From: Mesostigma viride
Lineage: Eukaryota; Streptophyta; Mesostigmatophyceae; Mesostigmatales; Mesostigmataceae
Assembly: GCA_009746045.1 (NCBI GenBank)
Contig: RPFO01000728.1
Coordinates: 107,717 to 171,716, forward strand
Direction of reading: 5' to 3'
Length of the DNA stretch: 64,000 bases
Part shown: positions 10,484 through 52,617 of the stretch, piece after piece
Layout of the letters: each line of letters starts with the position of its first letter
Position numbering within the stretch: the first letter of the stretch is position 1
The notes under the pieces: model-generated
The model's database searches: none
Seen by the model: the letters and a program-made list of their open reading frames with translations, nothing else
Told to the model about the DNA's origin: nothing
Position numbers and translations under genes: made by a program

Positions 10484-11179
10484 CTGTACATAAGCTCCTG
10501 TGCGGTGACTGTGAGTCCTGTCACGTGCCAGGTAGGCAAGAGACACCTGCCGACCTGCGTCACGAATGACGGATTCGGAACTTGGGAGTAGCAGCACGCC
10601 CATAACTAGACGGCATCGTTAGCATTGGTACATGGCAACGTTCAGGCGTACAAATTGCAGACAATACCAAGTACCAGGCAGTCATAAATGAGAGTCATCG
10701 CCCGATCTTGCCGCGCGTCTTGCCGCGCTCGGGAACGGTGTACATATCTGCGACAAGTGGCTGAACTGGGACGACAAGCGGGAAAGTTTGGAGGCGCATG
10801 CCAGCACGCGCTGCAAATGGTGGAGCGCAAAATAATACCAGTGCAGGAATTTCTCACCTTCACCGAACTCAGATTTATGACCGGCATTTCATGCTGGTCT
10901 GTTGCGGCAAGGCAACCCCACGCACAGTAATCCACTCCACTCACCGTTTTTGATTGAGTTCATATTACAATTGAATTTTGATTAGCAAGTTTCATTGGAA
11001 GCGGTTCGCAATTGCAGTCCCTAATTTACATCCCACTAAAGCCCCAAGTGGCAAACTTTCTTGGAACCTGCTGACAGCTCAGGTCTGCGCAGAGTACCGT
11101 TCTAGCCTATGCGTATAGTACCAGCACAGGCGAAGAAGGGCACATTTCGTTTGGCACATTGACGAACGTAATTCGTCAA
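10484..11179. other. Presumed PIGF promoter and 5' leader region
   Basis: Intergenic sequence between the second TA of the MITE and the PIGF ATG. No supported coding sequence, RNA gene or clear core-promoter motif was found. Confidence 0.35.
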
Positions 11180-24268
<13,089 letters not shown>

Positions 24269-24799
24269 GGGTTTGCCCAATGATGTCCACATGCTGCATG
24301 GTCATGGAGTTCTGGGTATGTACAGGCTGCACGTTTACATCGGCTCCAGTTAGCTAGCAGCCGATGAGTTGAGGAAGCTGCATGAATAGTGAGACATGCA
24401 ACTGGTCAGCGTGCGCAAGCCTGAAATCTGGAAGATTCAGACCATTGCGGCTTGAGCCTGCCTTTATCTGATCCACGTTTGATGACTCCATGTTCAGGAT
24501 TATGGAGATGAACAGAGTTGGAAATGTATAGCCTCATACGTTAAACTAGGGGCTGGCCAAAGTTCCGAGTGACACCTAGACGGTTTAGCTGGACACTGTG
24601 TCATGAGCGTGTTTGTTTCTAGTGGCCAGGAGTGTCCAGTCTTAATTAAGCACCACTGCTGCAATTGCTCTCCTGCCATGTGACAAGGAATTAAATACCC
24701 TCCATGTAACACGAGAAATTATACCTTCAACTATGGAGTCATGGGCACCATCCATGATACCTGTCATGCATGTCAGTCGCCATAATTTAGCCACTCGAC
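24269..24799. other. PIGF 3' flank
   Basis: Non-coding as far as I can see; it probably holds the PIGF 3'UTR. No clear poly(A) signal was chosen. Confidence 0.4.
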
Positions 24800-24872
24800 A
24801 TGAAATTAAAAATTAAATTAAATTATAACATGACTCCGTTGGGAGATCATGTAGCACATATTCCTTGCTGGA
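24800..24872 (-). mobile_element. LINE family C 3' terminus (minus)
   Basis: The reverse complement reads GTGCTACATGATCTCCCAAC followed by GGAGTCATG and an (AAATT)n tail; the hairpin CTCC-CAAC-GGAG is conserved. Severely 5'-truncated. Confidence 0.7.
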
Positions 24873-24935
24873 TGGGTGGAGGTGGGCGAAGCCGCGCGTA
24901 ATCGAACTAACCTAACTCTAAGCTATCGATCTAGT

Positions 24936-25158
24936 CTAGAAAATCCTAACTACACTACTCAGCGCAAAGCGCCCGTTCCGCTTGGGGGGAGGGGGCTTGC
25001 TCACAGGGGCTGGCGTGTGAGCCTGGACAATCTTCTGCCACCTCTTCTTGTTCTGCATAGCAGTCCAAAGAAGAGAAAGGGAGTGAATGCGGTGTTCAAA
25101 CTGAGCTGGGACCACTAGGTCGGCCAGCAACATCTGCATGTAGCCGCTCGACATGCTT
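24936..25158 (-). CDS. Hypothetical C-terminal exon
   Basis: After a candidate acceptor (TTTGTCCAG|AAGCATG) the minus strand encodes SMSSGYMQMLLADLVVPAQF and further residues including FEHRIHSLSLLWTAM and KKRWQKIVQ, ending at a stop at 24936. Codon content looks protein-like but I recognise no family. It could belong to a decayed mobile element next to the LINE terminus at 24800. Confidence 0.3.
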
Positions 25159-25523
25159 CTGGACAAATAATGAAAACACACGGTGTGATCAGTGCAAATA
25201 TGTCGTATCAAGAACTTTTGCTAAGTGTGGCGGGCCGGAGCCAATTCGGTGCCGCACATGCCATGGCATATATTAAGCTAGTAGCTCCTGCACGCATGTG
25301 TGCATGGACCCCGCGCTATGGCTGCGCGTCCATGATCAGAGTGTCGCCGCTGACGAAAATGGCTGACGGCGGTATGGCTGACGGCGGAGTTCAGATCTTT
25401 TGCGTCTGAGCCCCAAATTCGGTCAGACCACTTGCATTCGATGCGCCTTTCTAAGACGCACTTGCCAGTATAAACGGTTACGGCTGCCACGCAGTATAGA
25501 CAAAGTTACGCACGTGACCAGCT

Positions 25524-26893
25524 ATGACGACTACCAAAGCAAAACGAGGGCTGGAAAAGGAGCTGGCACAGCTTCCCAGCGCCCAGCCCAACCCTCTCGC
25601 CCTCGCCATTGTTCAGCCGCCAGGCTTACCCGCCAAACCCTCGCCAAGCGCCTCGCCTGAGCCCAAGAAACCATGCCACGATCGCCGCAAATGGAGCAAA
25701 TTCTTGCCCGGCGACGGAATGTTCTCCCTCCTCGAGTGGCAGCAGCTGTCGCCGCAGGAAGTCGTCGAAGTTCTCCAGTTCCTCACACAGGAGCGGAAGC
25801 TCTTTGTGCCCTGGACAAGGGCGGCTATCGACTACCGCGACACGTCCTGGCTCTACACCTGTGCCGAATCCCGCCAACGCGAGTCTATCTTGACCAGCTA
25901 CTACCAGCGCAGCTTCGGCGCCATCCACAGAGAACTTTGGAACGCACTCAACGCCCCAGCCCCCGCACAGCCGGCAGCCCCATCGGCTTCCTCCCTCTGA
26001 AAGGATGACATCCGCGCAGTGCTGGAGGAGCACGTGACCTGGCCGCTGGCCGAGAAGATGACCTCGCTGAACACCACGCTCAACACGGTCGAGGCCCGGG
26101 TCTCCAACGTGGACACCAAGGTCGTCCACAAGCTACAACCACAGTTCACGGCGCTACACACCGCGGCGCAGGCTTCGGAAACGCATGCTGCACTTGTCTC
26201 TCGCCTTAACCAGGTGGAAGGCAAGTGCGGCGTGCTCATGAAGAAGCTTGAGGCCATCACCGCCCACACCGAGGCCCTGGCCACACAGGTCCCAAAGCTA
26301 GCGGAGCAGACGGCCACCATTGCCTCCCAGCCACCCCGGCAGGATGCTGGTGACCTCCCGCTCTCCTACGCGGACCTGCTGCGGACAGCGACCGCCTCCA
26401 CCACCGACGCCATCGCCACGAAGCTCCAGGAGCTGGAGGACCACCGCCAGGCCCAGCAACGGGAGGTCACCAATCGCGCTCGCCGCGAGTGCCGAGTGGT
26501 GCTACGTCGCTTCCCCCAGAAGCCAGGTGAGACGTCAACCTCCCTTGCTGACGAGATCAAGAAACAGCTTCTTACCCTCATGGGCCTGGTAGGTGAGGTA
26601 GAACTGCGTGGGTGCCACCGCCTTCCCCACTCACGGGACAAGGCGGCCACCCCACCAGTCCTGCTCACCTTCCTCTCCCCTGAGGATAAGCAGCGGTTCC
26701 TCTCTCGTCGCAAGCGGTTGCACGACCTCACCTGGACGCTGGATGACGACCTAACCCCGCTCAGCAACAGCAGCGACGCGACCTGTGGCCGGAATACCTC
26801 CGCCATAAGCAGGACCCCCAGAAGCCCAAGGTGTACTGGAGGGGCGGGGACCTGATGATCAACCACAAGATGTGGACGCCCCCAGCGGGCTAG
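25524..26893 (+). pseudogene. LINE ORF1 protein, coiled coil + RRM + CTD, broken
   Basis: The frame starts MTTTKAKRGLEKEL and runs in one register to 26893 except for an in-frame TGA at 25998-26000 and a frameshift near 26755. Order: basic/Pro-rich N-terminus; WQQLSPQEVVEVLQFL helix region; heptad-rich coiled coil from about 26020 (LNTTLNTVEARVSNVD, LVSRLNQVEGKCGVLMKKLE); RRM-like part (ECRVVLRRFPQKPGE..RGCHRLPHSRDKA..LLTFLSPEDKQRFLSRRK); CTD in the shifted frame (QQQQRRDLWPEYL..KVYWRGGDLMI). The domain order is that of L1 ORF1p, an RNA-binding trimer. The homologue at 1602-2123 aligns from the RRM onward. Confidence 0.8.
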
Positions 26894-27316
26894 AATAGCA
26901 ATAGCCCTAGCTTGTAACCATTGGAGTCACTGTCGCTAAGGCAGCCATGCCTAGAATGTTTGCCTAGCTGTGCCAACAAACCTAGTCACGTGCCGCCAAC
27001 GCACGGTACACAACCAGCCATAGCCTTAGCCTAGTTCTAGTACAGCCATGCTACGCCCTGGCTATGTTCAGATTACTTGCCCACGCTCCTTGCTATGACA
27101 TGCTCACATGGGTCTTATTGCACCCACAGTTTGCCGGATCGTTAGCCTGTCCTTTTAGCTAGCCGCGCCCGATTGCAGCTGTGGCATGCCTTTGGCATGA
27201 AGGAGACTGGGGGTCTCTGCCCTTTCTCCTGTAGTGCACACACAGGGATTAAAAGCACTTCGGTGCTCCGTGACTCCCCAACGGGAGCACGAGTTTAATT
27301 AATTAATTAATTAATG
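25524..27316 (+). mobile_element. ORF1-only LINE derivative, nearly full length, family A 3' end
   Basis: One element: ORF1 (25524-26893), a 3'UTR of about 380 bp, then the family A terminus GGTGCTCCGTGACTCCCCAA followed by CGGGAGCACGAGT and an (AATT)n tail to about 27316. No reverse-transcriptase ORF lies between ORF1 and the tail. A second ORF1-only structure (1602-2595) carries a different terminus, so the arrangement is recurrent and resembles half-LINEs such as mammalian HAL1. Confidence 0.75.
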
Positions 27317-27359
27317 GCTGCGCGTCGATCCTGCGGCTAGCTAGGCGAGGTGGAACTAT

Positions 27360-27376
27360 CAAGGATCGAGACAACC
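27360..27376 (+). repeat. Variant of the 13-bp insert (17 bp)
   Basis: CAAGGATCGAGACAACC: the CAAGGAGACAACC core with extra internal bases, preceded by AT and followed by AG like other copies. No clear direct repeats. Confidence 0.4.
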
Positions 27377-27502
27377 AGCGCAGGCTGCATGCAGAAATAG
27401 CAGAGGTACGTGCATGGAACCGGCTAGAGCCGATGAGGTTGACAACATTGTAAATAGAGCTCCCGTGGGCACGCCCCATGCACAAGTACGCGATTGCGGC
27501 GG

Positions 27503-27690
27503 ACTTCAGTAAGTATTTGCGCACGTCATGCACATGGGCATGCCACGGAGTACTATGCCAATCTCATTCTTGCCCCCATGCAACTCACTGGTGAGCTGCG
27601 GATGTCGGCTGTCCGCCTCCCCCGCGCACGGGGTAAGGCTGGCCCGGCACCCATGCTCCTCACCTTTAAGTACATGGCGGACAAGCTGTC
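27503..27690. mobile_element. LINE family D terminus (minus) abutting ORF1 fragment (plus)
   Basis: 27503-27575 is the reverse complement of the family D end (AGTAAGTATTTGCGCACGTC...GAGTACTATGCCAATCTCATT). From about 27590 the plus strand encodes the ORF1 piece LPRARGKAGPAPMLLTFKYM, truncated at 27698. Confidence 0.65.
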
Positions 27691-27699
27691 GTTCACCTA

Positions 27700-28970
27700 A
27701 TGGATGGATGGGTGGCTTAGACCAAGTTGCAACGTTATAAATTTGATCTGCTTGTTCAATGACCACTGCAACCAATGAAACAACCGCTGGCACACCCGTG
27801 ACATTCATCAGAGGATCTACTGTACAGCTTTCCCATTGGTATATCGATGCAACCCTCATTGATCAATATAAGTTAAGGCAACTTTTGTACATGCATGCCC
27901 CAGCCATTGTCATACAGGGCCTGCTAACGGTAGCTGCCATACCGGCACAATGAGGGGTTACATGAATCAATTGGGGGCCTTGCCTGCAAAACAGGGAGGC
28001 AGGCCAGCATGAAAATTGTGACCTATCACAGAGTTTCTTATGAAGCTACAATGATCGTACAAGACCATCATATGAGACCATCACACGGTAGCTGTGGTTT
28101 GTGCCGTTAATTACCGGTCACCTGTAGCATCGGTGGCGCTTGATGGCATACAACACCAGGACCATTGCATGACCCACCACAGCGCTCCCTTTCCCCCATT
28201 CAGTCCTCGGCTGCGGTGCACATGCCACGCAGCAAAGCAGGCTGCTATAACACTGGAGTGGCTGCCTTGCGAAGCCTTTGTGTCTTGCCTCGGGGATCCA
28301 TGGGCATTCCGTATTGTGCCGGCGGCAGTAGCCAACTCATCTCAGAGGTCTCCTCCCTCTAAAGGGCACAGGCTCCCTCCCAAGCTGCAGCGATGATATC
28401 CGAATCCCGAACATGCAGGACAACCGTGATGCAGGACGCCCATGGCGGAGCATCGGTGGAGCACCGCTGACGACTCTTCCAATGGGGCAGACCATGGGAT
28501 GGCCACTCCATGGCGGCAGGCCACACGATGAGAGCATTTCAAGCACTGCCCCTGAGCTGAGCCTGCCCCTACCTTAGCTACCCCTAGCTAGGGGTAGCTT
28601 AGCTTACACAGCGACCAGGATCACTCGTGCTCATGAAGGTGCTCTCAAGGCCATGACAGCAGGGGGCCATGGCTCCGTGGCGGCCGATGGCCGGCGGGGC
28701 ACACACAGAGGCCCCTGGGACATGTGCCAGGTATTGGCGGTGACGGCTCGCTAGCGATTGCATCCACCGGCCACACCATGGCGGCACGCTAGTCTCGTCG
28801 TGCGACCAGACATGGTGGCATGACGGACCATTGAGGGGACGCTAGCTCTGGTCTGACCATTGACCAGCCGCGGTTGCATGAAAGACCATGGGGTTTTATT
28901 GCAATGCGGGCGCTAGCAGTTTGCCATTAGCCATGGTGCAACCAGCCGTGGTCATACAGCCGACCATGAG
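27700..28970. other. DENN gene 3' flank, no gene seen
   Basis: No convincing exons. 28590-28970 is rich in degenerate CCATGGCGG/GACCATGG-type repeats. Confidence 0.4.
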
Positions 28971-28975
28971 GGGCA

Positions 28976-29036
28976 ACTAGCCACGGCGGACGAGCAGGTT
29001 GTCCTTGAGGTTGTTGAACGTCTGGGGGGAGAGCAC
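28976..29036 (-). repeat. Duplicated copy of the DENN last exon end
   Basis: The minus strand repeats the terminal exon (CAG|ACGTTCAACAACCTCAAG...CTGCTCGTCCGCCGTGGC-stop) directly downstream of the true one at 29037-29099. Confidence 0.7.
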
Positions 29037-46865
<17,829 letters not shown>

Positions 46866-48170
46866 GTTAGAGCCTCCCCAGAAGTGCTTAGCCTCATCTA
46901 CGTCCCCATCACCGCAGCCCTGACTGCATGAGCGAGGAGTAAGGGCCACACAAGCTTTTTACCGCTCTAGATTCCTTCAGTATCATTTACTCCGGGCTTT
47001 GTCAACCTAAACATCTTCCCCTTGCAGACCAAACGCCATGATTTATGGATGTTTGCCTTGTAAAAGTACTTCCTGCAGTGTTCGGACGCGAAATTAGTGT
47101 CAAGTCCTTTTCCTGCCATAAGATTTTAGGTTTTGCTACTGCTGACGAGGTCTGTGACTTGTGAGGTGTACTGTTGCGCCCAGCAGTTGCTGGCATCCTC
47201 AACGGACATCGCCCCGGCGGGCCGAGGGCCGAGGGCCGAGGGCGATGCGACGCGTCCCGACGCGGAGTCGCGGACTCCTCGAGGGACGTGGGCCCGCCAG
47301 CTGGCACGCGCCCATACGTTCAGTTCAGTTCAGTTCAGTTGTTTCCCTTTCCCTTTCCCTTTCCTATGTATACAGACGTGTTTGCTCGTGTATTTATGCA
47401 TGGCCATGGCCATGGCCATAGCCAAATACCGTTGTGAAGTTGTCGGTTCCAAACTTGCACTAAATTTTGCGTTTCAGGTCAAAACTTACCACTCAAACTG
47501 AATTTGCGTGTTAGGTACCAGCCTGTTACCAGCGCAAGTTATCAGAGAGGCAGAGACCAGAATTGGGCAGCTAGAGAACGTGGAAAAAACGGAAAAAATT
47601 GTATTTTATAGAGACGTCCTGATTGTCCTATCAAGACCCAACGACAAGCAACAAGATAAAATGAAGTTGGCGCGCGGAAAAGGGAGATTTGCATAGGAAA
47701 TAGAATTTCGCAGAAGTGACTGACGATAGTAAGTGGCATGGAGAAATGATCGGGAACCTTGTATCATTGAAGGGAGCGAATCGCTGGCATTGTGCCGGCC
47801 GGCCAGCTCCACGGCGTGATAAATCCCAGGAATAGTTAACACAATTACAGCACACCACTTGCTGAAAGGAGTTTGTTAGGGCTTGGAGTCTTACGACAAT
47901 CTCTGCGCACTGACAGCGGCGATTGGTAAGTCTAGCCAACACTGAACACATGCATGCAAGGAACTTCTTGTGAACATGACTGCCGTGACCGGGCTCAGCA
48001 TTTTGCCCTTTGTATGCGAGAGTGGGTGCATGGTTTAGTGTGCTTACACAAACTTGATGACAGCTGTCCGCGGGCATTACGCAATCAATGGGGAAGTTTG
48101 GGGTTTAAGTTGCACAAGCGCCATGGCTTTTGCAATGGCCAATGTGCCAGTCATTGGTTCCAAGCAATAG
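46866..48170. other. DENN upstream region
   Basis: No supported gene. It must contain the DENN promoter. 47325-47365 holds (TTCAG)n and (TTCCC)n short repeats. Confidence 0.4.
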
Positions 48171-48179
48171 TGACTCTTG

Positions 48180-48815
48180 TTGTCACACCTTGTGTTAGGT
48201 TGTTACGTCTTGTGTTTTGTGAAAGCTTGGCTTTTGTTCGAGGTCTTTTGGACAAGATGTGAGAAAGTTATAAGGTTTCAAAGTGCACTGAGGCTGAGTG
48301 ATTGTGTGAGTCCTGTTTTGTACCCTCATTGGTCGTGGCCTGATCCACGTGGGGTTATCTGATTGGATTTATGCTGCCTGTCTTAAATGGTCCTTTAGGA
48401 CGCCAGTGTTTCAGCAAGATTCAGTGATTCTTCATGAAGATCCTGCCAGACTTTCTCGTGATTTGTTATCAAGGAGACAACCAGCTATGTTATGTGTTAT
48501 GTTTAGTGTGTTAAGTTCGAAGGAGGAATGTTACCCTTAGATTCCGTGATGCTGATTGGTTCACTGTCACACAGCCGACATGCACGGTTGCAGAATTTAG
48601 AAGCGCTGGGTCGCCATTGCTGGCACATTGGTTGTCATCGCAAGTATCATGGTATAATAAAAGGTTGAGCCCTTTTTCCATCCTCAAAGCTGGCCCTGCT
48701 CCCCGTCCATTTATCGTTCAACACTCGTGGATATGGAAATAAAACGTGTGTCTAAGGCCGTTAGACTGTTGAGGACCATCTTATCGTTTCTCTAGTGTGA
48801 TTTGTCACTAATCCT
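48180..48815 (+). mobile_element. Possible solo LTR
   Basis: A region starting TGTTGTCACACC and ending GTGTGATTTGTCA (TG..CA, imperfect inverse ends), with a TATAATAAAAGG box at about 48652 and an AAATAAAA signal at about 48738, in LTR-like order. No target duplication or internal region was found. It carries a 13-bp insert at 48470. Confidence 0.25.
48470..48482 (+). repeat. 13-bp insert CAAGGAGACAACC
   Basis: Exact core, preceded by ATTTGTTAT and followed by AGCTATGTTAT: an imperfect direct repeat sharing TGTTAT. Confidence 0.6.
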
Positions 48816-49412
48816 TCAAGAACGCAACCCAGATAAAAGATCTTCTCTACTCATGTGGTGTGGACCACTAGGCATGATGAAATGGATCGTTTTTAGTTGT
48901 AACAGACCTAGGCAGTTTCTCCCAAATTTTCATCGTCTCCCATTTCAGTAAGTAAGTACTCCCATGTCAGTGAGGGTAAACCTGAGCTGCATGTACATCG
49001 TGGGACCAGGCCTGTTGGACAGAAATTGGCGGTCCATACCTTATGTACCAGAGCCGTGGCGGTGTGCCGTAACTGGAAGTACTTTTTCACCCATTCATGG
49101 TTTTAGTTTTCTCCCCATTACCCTGTCTCCCCATTACTATTCCACACTAACTTCAATTTCCCTTTTTCCCCGCCAGCAAACCCTTTTGTTCCACCAATCC
49201 GCTCGCGTCCCACCTCACTTTCCCCATCGGCCATAGCCTAACCAGTAGCTAACAGACATCAGCCAGCCTAGCTATTAAGTGAGCCTAGCACTGCTTGTTT
49301 GCTCACGTCTCCATAGCTATGCGATGCTCATACTGCACCCACAGGAGATCAATGCCCCGGATCGCTTAGTTAGAAGGGGCCAATTGAGCACCCTGTGGCA
49401 TGCCTTTGGCTT

Positions 49413-49895
49413 GAGGGAATCAATTAATTAAACTCGTGCTCCTGTTGGGGAGTCATGGAGCATTAACCCTGATGGATGGGTGGATGGATGGATGGATGGA
49501 TGGATGGGTCATGGGTACACGCAATCCTACCGGTCTAAACTATCTAACAAAACAATCTTACTCTATCAAGGAGACAACCTATATCTATGGTGCCCACGAC
49601 CCTAGGGGTCTTGTCTAGCATGCTGCCCGCGTTTGCAAACATGTGGCTTCCCCACTGGAGGGGGGTCGTTGTCCTCGATGACCTGAGCCCACTTGGCCTT
49701 GTCCATCATGTTGTTCCAAATCACGGAGAGGCCTAGGCCCCCCATGTCCTCTACTAGCTGTTCTTTGAAAGTGCGGGCCTTGCGGCGTCCAGAATTGCTG
49801 GGCCCGGCCCACGTGAGGAGGTGCCTGCCAGGCTGAGCTGGTGGCAGCCCTGCGGAGGGGCCACGTGAGATGTCTACCTGGTTGAATTGAATTGA
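49413..49895 (-). mobile_element. LINE family A 3' part (minus)
   Basis: The minus strand encodes RRKARTFKEQLVEDMGGLGL..MMDKAKWAQVIEDNDPPPVG up to a stop at 49602, then a 3'UTR with (CATC)n (about 49470-49506), the terminus GTTAATGCTCCATGACTCCC...GGAGCACGAGT and a (TTAA)n tail. The 3'UTR aligns with 640-822 but is interrupted by a 13-bp insert at 49567. Confidence 0.8.
49567..49579 (+). repeat. 13-bp insert inside a LINE 3'UTR
   Basis: Exact CAAGGAGACAACC (GGTTGTCTCCTTG on the LINE strand) lying within sequence that otherwise aligns with the 3'UTR at 655-720. Flanks ATAGATATA and ATAGAGTA share ATAGA. Confidence 0.65.
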
Positions 49896-50580
49896 ATTGA
49901 ATTGGAACATAACTCCGTTGGGAGTATATGTAGCACATAGCCCAGAGAAGGGGCATATGGCCTATCATACATTCTAAGCTACTTCCTGCAAGGGTGGGAA
50001 TGTAAACAACACTTGCTCTAGGTGCACTAAGGCACCTGCACCCTCATGATCTTCACACTATGCCCAGCTAAGGGGGAGTATGTCATGTGGGGGAAGATCA
50101 TCATGGCTATACAAGAGCTAGGGCATGGCTTCTCGACAGAGAGCATCTCTCTGCACTGCGTAGCATGGCTAAATTCTTAGTGCAACATCCATGGGGGTCC
50201 CGTTATAGGCAGGGCTTGGCTAAATTCTGTAGACAACATCCATGGGGGCCATTATGGGCGCACATGCGCGTGGGCCACATGCTAGGCTAAGCCTGACTAA
50301 TCTACACTACTGGTATGGATTCCCTAGTCTGAGGTGGCAGGAGGGGGCTGCCAGGGCTTGTGGTCAACGTGGATGACCGCCCCCCTCCAGTATACCGGCT
50401 TCCCCCCTGCGCTGTGCCGGAGCTGAAGGTAGGCCGGCCATAGCTCGCGTCGCCGCTGTTGCTGGGCCAGGGTCAAGTCGTCGTCCAGCGTGAAGCGAGT
50501 CCTCGAGAGCTTCTTGCGGCATTTAAGGAACGACAGCTTGTCCGCCATGTACTTAAAGGTGAGGAGCACGGGTGCCGGGC
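49895..50580 (-). mobile_element. ORF1-only family C element (minus)
   Basis: ORF1 end at 50324-50569 (LLTFKYMADKLSFLKCRKKL, FTLDDDLTLAQQQRRRELWP), then a 3'UTR, terminus GTGCTACATATACTCCCAAC followed by GGAGTTATGTTCC, and an (AATTC)n tail at about 49885-49905. It joins a reverse-transcriptase fragment at about 50580. Confidence 0.75.
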
Positions 50581-50905
50581 CAGTCTACCTGGTTGGTGCG
50601 AGCTAAGTGCCCTACTAGCTGCAGGCGCCGCTGATTAATGGTGCTGGCGATGTGTGGCATGCCGAGGTACCGGTCCTCACTGCGGACGTGAGCAGCGTAT
50701 CCCACACGGAAAATTGACCGCAGCTCATGTTGGTGACCGCGCCATCTAGCTTTCTGGCAAGGTCGGCTGTGAGAGTCCACGTACCTCGGCCCCGTACGTG
50801 TGAACAGGGAGGACCAGGACTGTTTCTCTTGCTTGCCCAAACTAGGGCTTGCGCCACAGGGCCCTGTATTGACGTAAAGCGTGCCAGGCGAGGCAGATAC
50901 GGCAT
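50580..50905 (-). pseudogene. LINE family A ORF2 fragment fused 5' to ORF1
   Basis: The minus strand encodes LAWHALRQYRAL-like, TLTADLARKLDGAVTNM and SEDRYLGMPHIASTINQRRL, with frameshifts, up to ..RTNQVD, where it switches directly into ORF1 (WPGTRAPHL/..LLTFKYM). In intact copies ORF1 lies upstream of ORF2, so this order is a template-switch chimera. Confidence 0.75.
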
Positions 50906-50929
50906 GAGGGAAGGGGGGGTCTCTGCCCC

Positions 50930-51025
50930 CTAGCTCCCTGTTGCGCTCCGTGACTCCCCAATTTATTAATTCCGTGACTCGCCAATTAACGGGAGCATGC
51001 CTGTTTAATTAATTAATTCTCCATC
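50930..51025 (+). mobile_element. LINE family A terminus, interrupted
   Basis: TTGCGCTCCGTGACTCCCCA then ATTTATTAATTCCGTGACTC and ..GGGAGCATGCCTGT with a (TTAA)n tail: two overlapping copies of the same 3' end. Confidence 0.6.
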
Positions 51026-51194
51026 GACCTAGGTCCATCATAGTGTCCTCCGTGTTTGATCTACTCCTGGGCGCAGCCACGTGGCTTGGATCGGCAGTTT
51101 TCCGCCTTTCCTCCCATTAAAATTTAAAATTAACCCGTGTTTTTTTAATTAGAACGCGATATATCATCTTTGATATATCATCTTTGATAGCCCA

Positions 51195-51245
51195 GTGGAC
51201 AAGATTTCGTTTCTCAGACGCCGTGCGGCGTCTGAGAAATCTACT
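51195..51245. repeat. Snap-back hairpin from a LINE ORF1 fragment
   Basis: GGACAAGATTTC.TTTCTCAG matches ORF1 at 1867-1888. It then folds back: TTTCTCAGACGCCG-TG-CGGCGTCTGAGAAA, a perfect 14-bp stem with a 2-base loop. Confidence 0.7.
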
Positions 51246-51783
51246 GCTCCAACCTAGGGCCATTGCTGGTACTTTTGACGTCATGAAAGCAGCGTTTTGG
51301 ACTAGTGGAATATGATTTTACAGCATAAAAAGTCCATTTTATCATGAATGAACATGGCCAACAACCCCAAGTGCCCCTAAATTTCTCAATATTTGTAGAG
51401 AAATGCTACTTCTCATAATTAAAACCTGCACAAATGCACAATTTGGGGCATGCATGTGAAAGTTTGAAGTACAAATTCACAATGAGGTTTTACATTTTTC
51501 AATTATTAATGGTATCTCATTCTTCAATCAATCAATTTGCAATCGTCCAAACAATTTATTCATTTCATACATGTCCGAATATGTTGAAAGAACACATGCA
51601 AGTGCTCAATCAGCGTGGACCCCCTTGGACGCGCCCCACCATATATACATTGGACACGTCACCCCAACTACTAAACTGCCCAAAGTCACGGTAACTGATC
51701 CAACTACTATGTACATCTGCATTTCTCCACGTTGCGGTGGGCAATTACGTGCAAAACGCGATTTCGTGCAAAGTCCTCGCCCA
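51246..51783. other. Intergenic, nothing identified
   Basis: AT-rich sequence without a supported gene or repeat. Confidence 0.4.
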
Positions 51784-52506
51784 TCATCGCTTGCCAGGTC
51801 GATATGAAGGAATGTTGTCCCAGCTGGCGCCTTCCTTCAGGAGAGTAACATGTTCTCTAGCGAACTTCAGAGGGAAACGAAACTTTTGCTCGCACTCATT
51901 ACTCCAACCGAGGTCGTGCCCTTCATCAAACCATCTGAACACCACCTTCTCCCTCTCTTTGCCCAGGAGGGTGCCAAAGAGCGGAAAATCTTCCTTCTTG
52001 GGGTACTTGTGCTCCCAGTTTATGCACACGTCGTCTACCCATTTCGAACTCCAACCTCCGCGACTCAGTTTCGCGCCATCCATAAAGCGCATCCGGACGT
52101 CCGGCCGAACGTCCCTGATTCGGTTTTCGGCCGTCGCATCTCTGCCCTGACCACCACCCTTCTGCGGCTGTGCAGGTTCGTCGGCACCCTCCGTCTCCTG
52201 CCCCGCCCCTCGCCTGCCCCCTCCCCGACGTTTTGCCTTCTGCCCCTGCGCAGCCGCCGCCTCTGCCATCAACTCTTCGTACGTTTTTTCTGGCTGACCG
52301 CACGGTAAGGCTGGTGCGTGAGTTGGTGCGTTGGGTGGGAGCTCGTCCCCTCCCGCCCCCGGTTGTGCAACTGGTTCGCCGACCGCGGCCTGGCCAACAA
52401 CACGGCCGGCCTCTCTGGACACAGTCCCAGACGCGGATCCACGGGGAAACCGAACTGGAGTTTCTTCTTCGCCTTTCCCTGCACGTAAGCACATGCCAAT
52501 TAACAT
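51784..52506 (-). CDS. Hypothetical protein X1 (240 aa)
   Basis: The frame starts MLIGMCLRAGKGEEE, or begins at an exon after CGTGCAG|GG. The N-terminal half is Gly/Ala/Gln-rich; the C-terminal half is well structured (VDDVCINWEHKYPKKEDFPL, KEREKVVFRWFDEGHDLGW, FREHV-like end). No family recognised. It lies 110 bp downstream of the stop of the large gene and shares its strand. The start is uncertain between an ATG at 52504-52506 and a spliced start. Confidence 0.55.
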   Translation of the reverse strand: MLIGMCLRAGKGEEETPVRFPRGSASGTVSREAGRVVGQAAVGEPVAQPGAGGDELPPNAPTHAPALPCGQPEKTYEELMAEAAAAQGQKAKRRGGGRRGAGQETEGADEPAQPQKGGGQGRDATAENRIRDVRPDVRMRFMDGAKLSRGGWSSKWVDDVCINWEHKYPKKEDFPLFGTLLGKEREKVVFRWFDEGHDLGWSNECEQKFRFPLKFAREHVTLLKEGASWDNIPSYRPGKR

Positions 52507-52600
52507 GAATACGGAAGGGTCGTGTGAGAAATCAATGAAGCCATGGACTGATGCAAAAAAACTTATGTAGAAATATATATTAAGGTACTTATTAAACTCG

Positions 52601-52606
52601 TTTATT
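52601..52606 (-). terminator. Poly(A) signal of the 52618-58780 gene
   Basis: AATAAA on the minus strand 12 bases after the stop codon, followed by a second near match (TTTAATAAG). It supports the gene ending at 52618. Confidence 0.55.
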
Positions 52607-52617
52607 GAAAATGAAAT

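Noticed and set aside
47954..48262. 102-codon plus-strand frame
   Set aside because: Cys/His/Leu-rich composition without family similarity or splice context; it partly overlaps the possible LTR.
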